A DNA stretch of 5,733 nt from the NCBI GenBank assembly GCA_007118525.1, contig SKRK01000169.1:1-5733 (forward strand), in the 5' to 3' direction. The notes under the pieces were generated by a model. That model had not been told where the DNA came from. It saw only the letters and a list, made by a program, of their open reading frames with translations, and did not search any database. The first letter of the stretch is position 1. Each line of letters starts with the position of its first letter. A program made the translations under genes and the position numbers. This document shows, piece after piece, positions 5,666 through 5,733 of this stretch. Source of the DNA: Balneolaceae bacterium. Its GTDB lineage: Bacteria > Bacteroidota > Rhodothermia > Balneolales > Balneolaceae.

Positions 5666-5733
5666 ATGAAAGTTACCTCCTATTCTCAGGGAAAATGGAT
5701 TGAAAAAGGAAATGAATCAGAATTGATCAGCGC
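5666..5733 (+). CDS. Partial N-terminus, probable PaaZ-type aldehyde dehydrogenase/hydratase
   Basis: An ATG at 5666 opens a frame that stays open to the window edge (22 full codons). It reads MKVTSYSQGKWIEKG and continues NESELIS. The pattern of a short lead, then S-Y-x-Q-G-x-W, then a Gly-containing polar turn, is what I recall from the N-termini of PaaZ-like bifunctional aldehyde dehydrogenase/oxepin-CoA hydrolases of phenylacetate breakdown and related aldehyde dehydrogenases. The catalytic Cys and Glu lie beyond the window, so this rests on N-terminal resemblance only. The start lacks a Shine-Dalgarno sequence but has an A-rich leader (5651-5658), as elsewhere here. A palindrome and a hairpin precede it, suggesting its own regulation. 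Confidence 0.5.
   Translation, partial: MKVTSYSQGKWIEKGNESELIS

Overview
The window looks like chromosomal DNA from a Bacteroidota-type bacterium, with Balneolota or a neighbouring lineage as my best guess. This is inference from three things: the + strand starts lack a Shine-Dalgarno motif and have A-rich leaders, one gene encodes a lipoprotein with an acidic stretch after its lipid-anchored Cys, and there are C5/G5 intergenic repeats of a kind I associate with these genomes. I see no rRNA, tRNA, CRISPR, transposase or phage gene.

Layout. (a) 1-157: the left edge holds a possible start of a minus-strand gene (ATG at 18), a near-perfect Crp/Fnr-type box (69-82) and a strong hairpin terminator (97-131). 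(b) 158-1315, minus: a lipoprotein PQQ-dependent sugar dehydrogenase. (c) 1316-1562: a divergent intergenic region with a terminator-like hairpin and an AT-rich palindrome. (d) 1563-3523, plus: three genes in one direction with gaps of about 100 bases. They encode a Cys4 zinc-finger/SAM methyltransferase, an OsmC-family protein, and a YgjV-like membrane protein with a GNAT-like C-terminal part. (e) 3742-5361, plus: adenine deaminase (ade), flanked by two same-orientation copies of a structured GC-rich repeat (3561-3699 and 5405-5544). (f) 5362-5665: 304 bases without a credible gene, holding the second repeat copy, a perfect 12-bp palindrome and a hairpin followed by six T. (g) 5666 to the right edge: the first 22 codons of a gene whose N-terminus resembles PaaZ-type aldehyde dehydrogenases of phenylacetate breakdown.

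The genes do not form one pathway. They look like ordinary metabolic and housekeeping genes: periplasmic or surface sugar oxidation, peroxide defence, purine salvage and possibly aromatic acid catabolism. No complete novel system is evident. The most interesting signals are in the intergenic DNA. The 14-mer pattern TTGA-N6-TCAT occurs exactly three times in my manual scan of both strands, each time in an intergenic region upstream of a start codon. The paired structured repeats around ade are the second notable signal.
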